This document shows, piece by piece, positions 39,141-42,851 of a stretch of DNA of 42,851 bases. A program made the position numbers and the translations under genes. The first letter of the stretch is position 1; the number at the start of each line of letters is the position of its first letter. This DNA comes from HGM04593 sp045613945 (GTDB taxonomy: Bacteria > Bacteroidota > Bacteroidia > Bacteroidales > Bacteroidaceae). The stretch covers positions 1-42,851 of the forward strand of contig JAZLBZ010000025.1 of NCBI GenBank assembly GCA_045613945.1. The letters run 5' to 3'. The notes below the pieces were generated by a model. It did no database searches, was not told where the DNA came from, and worked only from the letters and a program-made list of their open reading frames with translations.

Positions 39141-42100
39141 ATGAAGAAAATCTTTCTTGTTATCGCATTGATGCTTGTGGCATCATTTGCATTTGCGGCG
39201 TCGTTCCCGCAGGCCGATGGCGTATACCGCCTGGTGAATGTGGCAACCGGCAAGGCTATCACTAATGGCGATGTGGCGGCGCACAACACCTATCTTAGTG
39301 TGGCTGATGTTGATGCCGGCTCTCTGGGGCAGGAGTGGACGTTTGTTTCCTTGTCCAAAAAAGAACCGATGTTTGCTCTCTATAACGAGAACTACGGTCA
39401 GGCTGTCGATATGGCTTTGTCTTCGGGAACTCCCGGCAAACTATTGCAATGGGAGGCCACCTGTACCGACAACCAGTCGTTTGTTGTGAATGTGGTTGAT
39501 GCTACGTCAGGTATTGTCCAATTGTTGTGTAAGAGCGACCGTTCACTTGTGCTCAAGGTGCAGGGTGACGGCTCGTTGCTTATGGAAAAGGATGCGACAG
39601 GCGAATACACTCACTTCCGCCTGCAATATGTGAAACAGAACAAGGTGGATTATCTGCCTGTGATTGACCGCTATTTCATTATCCGCGAGCAGAGTAGCGG
39701 CTACGCGCTCAACACACGTGGCAACAATGCCAATAATGCGAGAGTGTATGTTGACGAGTATAATGCAGACAGCAAGGAGAACTTCGTGTGGCAGTTGCGT
39801 CGCACCGCTGCCAATGCCGAGTATTGCCAGTTCTATGGCCCTTACTTCGGCAAGGCTATCGATGTCGCTTTGGGCGGCGTGAAATATCCGTTGCTTTGGG
39901 ATCCTTCATACAGCAATGAGAACCAGCAACTGCGCTTTATCTCCGAAGAGGGTAAAAAAGGCGTATATCGCATTCAGGTGAAGACAAGCGGTTCTTGGCA
40001 CAGCCTCAAGGCCGATGGCAATAATCTCTCTATGGTTTCGGGTTACGGCAGCGGTTCGCTCTTCACACTCGAAGAGGTGGAGGCCGATGATGTGCCGATG
40101 GCAAATGTTTGGGAGGATGAGACATTCTTTGGCGAGAACAAAGAGAATGGTCATGCAACATATATGCCATACGCTTCTGTTGCAAAGATGAAGGCCGATG
40201 AGCGTTATCAGTATCCCTGGATTGACCCTGAGAATGCCGAGTTTATGAGCCTTAACGGTATGTGGAATATCAATTGGGTTGAGAATATTGCCGAGCGCCC
40301 GGGCAAGAATGCCTTTTGGGGGGACGATGTCGATGTCTCGGCGTGGAACACCATAAAAGTCCCCTCTTGTCTTGAGATGGAGGGCTATGGCGACCCGTTG
40401 TATGTAAATGTAGATTATCCGTTCAAAAACAATCCTCCTCTCATTCAAATGAAAGACAACCTGTTGAATTCGGTTGCATCTTATCGCAGGGATTTTGATG
40501 TTCCTGCAAACTGGGGCGACAAGCGTGTGTTTCTGCACTTCGATGGTATTTACGGCGCTGCATTCATTTGGATGAACGGCAAGTATGTGGGTTATACACA
40601 GAGCGGCAACAACGATGCTGAGTTTGATGTTACCGGCCATTTGCGCGAGGGCAAGAATAATGTCTGTGTTCAGGTAATCCGCTGGAGCGATGCATCGTAT
40701 CTCGAAGGTCAGGATATGTGGCACATGAGTGGTATACACCGCGATGTCTTCCTCTTTGCTGCACCAAAGACTTTTGTGCGCGACCATTATATAACAAGCA
40801 ACCTTTCTGCGGCCGACGGTTACAAAACCGGTTCAATGAATGTGTTTGTTGAGATGGATAACCGCGACGCTGTGGCTGTTACAAAGAGTGTTGAGGTTGC
40901 ATTGATTGCTCCAGACGGCAGCGAGGTGGCTAAAAAGGATGTTGTATTTGATTTTGCAGCAGGCGAGACAGTGAAGAGCGCCGATGTATTCTTTGAGGGC
41001 CTCTCGGACCTGCATCTGTGGAGCGCTGAGGTGCCTGCTCTTTACACTGTCGAGGTGGTGCAGAAGGATGCCGCAGGCAACGAGGAGTTTGTATTCTCTA
41101 CAAAATATGGTTTCCGCCACATTGAAATAAAGAACGGCCTTGTATATGTAAACGGCGAAAAGATTCTCTTCAAGGGGGCAAATCTCCAGGATACACACCC
41201 TGTTACAGGCCGTTCGGTCGATGTTGCTACAATGCTCACTGATGTGAAGATGATGAAGCAGGCGAACATGAACACCGTGCGCACAAGCCATTATCCGCGT
41301 CAGGCCAAGATGAACGCGATGTTCGACTACTATGGTCTCTATTGTATGGACGAGGCTGATGTCGAGTGTCACTTCAGTTGGGACCAAGGTGGTGAAGGCG
41401 GTGGTATAACCAATGAGGCGAGTTGGAAGGCGCAGTACGTTGACCGTACCGTGCGTATGGTGTACCGTGACCGTAATTTCCCGTCGGTAATCTTCTGGTC
41501 GCTCGGTAACGAGAGCGGTGGTGGAAGCAACTTTGCCCATACTTATGCAGCTACACGTGCACTCGACCCTCGTCCGATACACTACGAGGGTGCTTCACGT
41601 GCCGGAACTGCACATACCGATATCTGGTCCGAGATGTATCCAACAGTGAGTGAGGTGCGGTCAAGATGTATGTACAACAACAGACAGCAGCCATACTTTA
41701 TGTGTGAGTATGCCCACGCCATGGGTAATGCTGTAGGTAACCTTCAGGAGTACTGGGATGCCATGGAGGGTAGCAAGTATGGTATCGGTGGATGCGTATG
41801 GGATTGGGTTGACCAGTCAATCTATGCGGCTGATGATATCAAGAAAGGAACACTCGAAGTCAACGGTTACAACAAGTACCGTACCGGTTACGACTATCCA
41901 GGTCCTCATCAGGGCAACTTTGTGAACAACGGTCTTGTTGCAGCAGACCGCGCATGGAGTCCGGAACTCACCGAGGTGAAGAGCGTGTACCAGTATATCA
42001 AGTTTGTCTCTTTCGATGCCTCTTCAAAGAGTCTGGTCATCAAGAATGCATATGACTTTATCTCTCTTGGCGGTTTCAGCCTCAAGTACACATTGCTCAG

Positions 42101-42851
42101 CAATGGTGTCGAGGTTGAGAGCGGGGTGGTGGAACTTCCTGCTGTTGCTCCGAATGCGCAGGCCACAGTGGTGATTCCTTATACAGCATCTGCTGTCGAG
42201 GGCGAGGAACTTCTTCTCAATATCGATGTGTGCCACAAGGAGGCACAGCTCTGGGTTGAGGCCGGCTATGCAGTTGCTTCAAAGCAGTATACCCTTGCCA
42301 AGCGTCCATCAACTGTTGCCGCGACTGCTAGTGAAGAAACCCTTACAATGAGTACTACATCGAAGGGTCGCCTCTTCAAGAATGATAATGTAAGCATCGA
42401 GTTCGCGACAAACGGTACACTCCTCTCATGGAACGTCGGTGGTAACGAGCTGATTGCATCGGGTCCCGAGTACAGCAATTACCGTTGGGTAGAGAATGAC
42501 GGCCCTACAGAGAGCCTCAACAACTACTCCGATGCCAACGGTATATCTTCAAAGAGCGCCACATTCTCGCTTGCAAGCGACGCCAGGAGCGCTACCGTGA
42601 AGGTTACGGCGAGCGGTAAGAACTGTAACTATGTATTCACATATACCATTTACGGTAACGGCGAGATACTGCTCCACGCCAAGTATACCATCAATGTGAA
42701 GAATCTGCGCCGTGTGGGTCTTGAGATGGCGTTCCCTGCAGGAATGGACCAGGTTGAGTACTACGCGCGTGGTCCTTGGGAGAACTATGTCGACCGCAAG
42801 GGCGGTTCGTTCCTTGGCCGTTACCATACTACGGTTGCCGATATGTTCGAG
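39141..42851 (+). CDS. Secreted GH2 beta-galactosidase with N-terminal lectin-like domains (3' end cut by window)
   Basis: The frame is open for 1237 codons to the window edge without a stop. The signal peptide is MKKIFLVIALMLVASFAFAA. Residues about 22-330 hold two ricin-type beta-trefoil-like regions (YRLVNVATGKAITNGD; YFIIREQSSGYALNTRGNN). The GH2 part follows: sugar-binding domain from about 360 (FMSLNGMWNINWVENIAERP), Ig-like domain, and TIM barrel with the acid/base Glu791 in SLGNESGGGSN and nucleophile Glu856 in CEYAHAMGN. A Bgal_small-type domain starts near 1076 (YYARGPWENYVDRKGG close to the edge). It probably releases beta-galactose from glycans outside the inner membrane. The missing end could hold a T9SS tail or further modules. 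Confidence 0.93.
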   Translation, partial: MKKIFLVIALMLVASFAFAASFPQADGVYRLVNVATGKAITNGDVAAHNTYLSVADVDAGSLGQEWTFVSLSKKEPMFALYNENYGQAVDMALSSGTPGKLLQWEATCTDNQSFVVNVVDATSGIVQLLCKSDRSLVLKVQGDGSLLMEKDATGEYTHFRLQYVKQNKVDYLPVIDRYFIIREQSSGYALNTRGNNANNARVYVDEYNADSKENFVWQLRRTAANAEYCQFYGPYFGKAIDVALGGVKYPLLWDPSYSNENQQLRFISEEGKKGVYRIQVKTSGSWHSLKADGNNLSMVSGYGSGSLFTLEEVEADDVPMANVWEDETFFGENKENGHATYMPYASVAKMKADERYQYPWIDPENAEFMSLNGMWNINWVENIAERPGKNAFWGDDVDVSAWNTIKVPSCLEMEGYGDPLYVNVDYPFKNNPPLIQMKDNLLNSVASYRRDFDVPANWGDKRVFLHFDGIYGAAFIWMNGKYVGYTQSGNNDAEFDVTGHLREGKNNVCVQVIRWSDASYLEGQDMWHMSGIHRDVFLFAAPKTFVRDHYITSNLSAADGYKTGSMNVFVEMDNRDAVAVTKSVEVALIAPDGSEVAKKDVVFDFAAGETVKSADVFFEGLSDLHLWSAEVPALYTVEVVQKDAAGNEEFVFSTKYGFRHIEIKNGLVYVNGEKILFKGANLQDTHPVTGRSVDVATMLTDVKMMKQANMNTVRTSHYPRQAKMNAMFDYYGLYCMDEADVECHFSWDQGGEGGGITNEASWKAQYVDRTVRMVYRDRNFPSVIFWSLGNESGGGSNFAHTYAATRALDPRPIHYEGASRAGTAHTDIWSEMYPTVSEVRSRCMYNNRQQPYFMCEYAHAMGNAVGNLQEYWDAMEGSKYGIGGCVWDWVDQSIYAADDIKKGTLEVNGYNKYRTGYDYPGPHQGNFVNNGLVAADRAWSPELTEVKSVYQYIKFVSFDASSKSLVIKNAYDFISLGGFSLKYTLLSNGVEVESGVVELPAVAPNAQATVVIPYTASAVEGEELLLNIDVCHKEAQLWVEAGYAVASKQYTLAKRPSTVAATASEETLTMSTTSKGRLFKNDNVSIEFATNGTLLSWNVGGNELIASGPEYSNYRWVENDGPTESLNNYSDANGISSKSATFSLASDARSATVKVTASGKNCNYVFTYTIYGNGEILLHAKYTINVKNLRRVGLEMAFPAGMDQVEYYARGPWENYVDRKGGSFLGRYHTTVADMFE

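Overview
This window reads as a chromosomal segment of a Bacteroidales bacterium, most likely Prevotellaceae or a close relative. The evidence is the Bacteroidetes promoter type (TTTG or TTG, about 20 bp, TAnnTTTG) in front of many genes, the lack of Shine-Dalgarno sites, and several family-typical genes: a DUF4270 lipoprotein, DUF4924, GldE, a BspA-like LRR protein, T9SS-like C-terminal tails, a Fib_succ_major lipoprotein and a stand-alone GT5 half-domain. I see no tRNA or rRNA gene, CRISPR array, transposase, integrase or phage gene.

Layout. 1-4920: glycogen/alpha-glucan operon (GH133 debranching enzyme, GT4 glycosyltransferase, GH57 hydrolase), closed by a strong terminator. 4921-13440: an accessory island. 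It holds a repeat block, a candidate structured RNA with a 15-bp inverted repeat, a 1429-residue LRR surface protein, and a compact gene set of a dockerin-bearing protein, a 52-55 residue small protein and a cohesin-like protein. A second block of the same repeat follows. 13441-17260: a DUF4270 lipoprotein and a GT5-like glycogen synthase half on the minus strand, then panC-panD on the plus strand. 17400-20140: methylmalonyl-CoA epimerase/decarboxylase genes (minus), including a 48-residue OadG-like protein. 20200-22500: HU, a 29-residue ribosome-associated-type microprotein and RNase G (minus). 22650-32110: ssb, gldE, a phosphopantetheinyl transferase, two membrane proteins, DUF4924, prfC, tsaC, a CLC channel and fmt (plus). 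32200-33370: a sigma-70 family factor and a 61-residue protein. 33750-35000: a surface lipoprotein with InlB-type repeats and a Fib_succ_major domain. 35130-38940: an MFS transporter and a secreted S9 peptidase (minus). 39050-end: a secreted GH2 beta-galactosidase with N-terminal lectin-like domains, cut by the window edge.

How the genes may work together. The first operon and the GT5-like gene cover storage-glucan metabolism. The mce/mmd genes fit the succinate-to-propionate route of Bacteroidales. The S9 peptidase and MFS pair suggest peptide use, and the GH2 enzyme galactoside use. The most unusual part is 4.9-13.4 kb: a dockerin protein without a cell-surface tail lies next to a cohesin-like protein that has one, and the island is bracketed by two blocks of one palindromic repeat family. 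That these proteins form a surface assembly is inference, not something the sequence proves.
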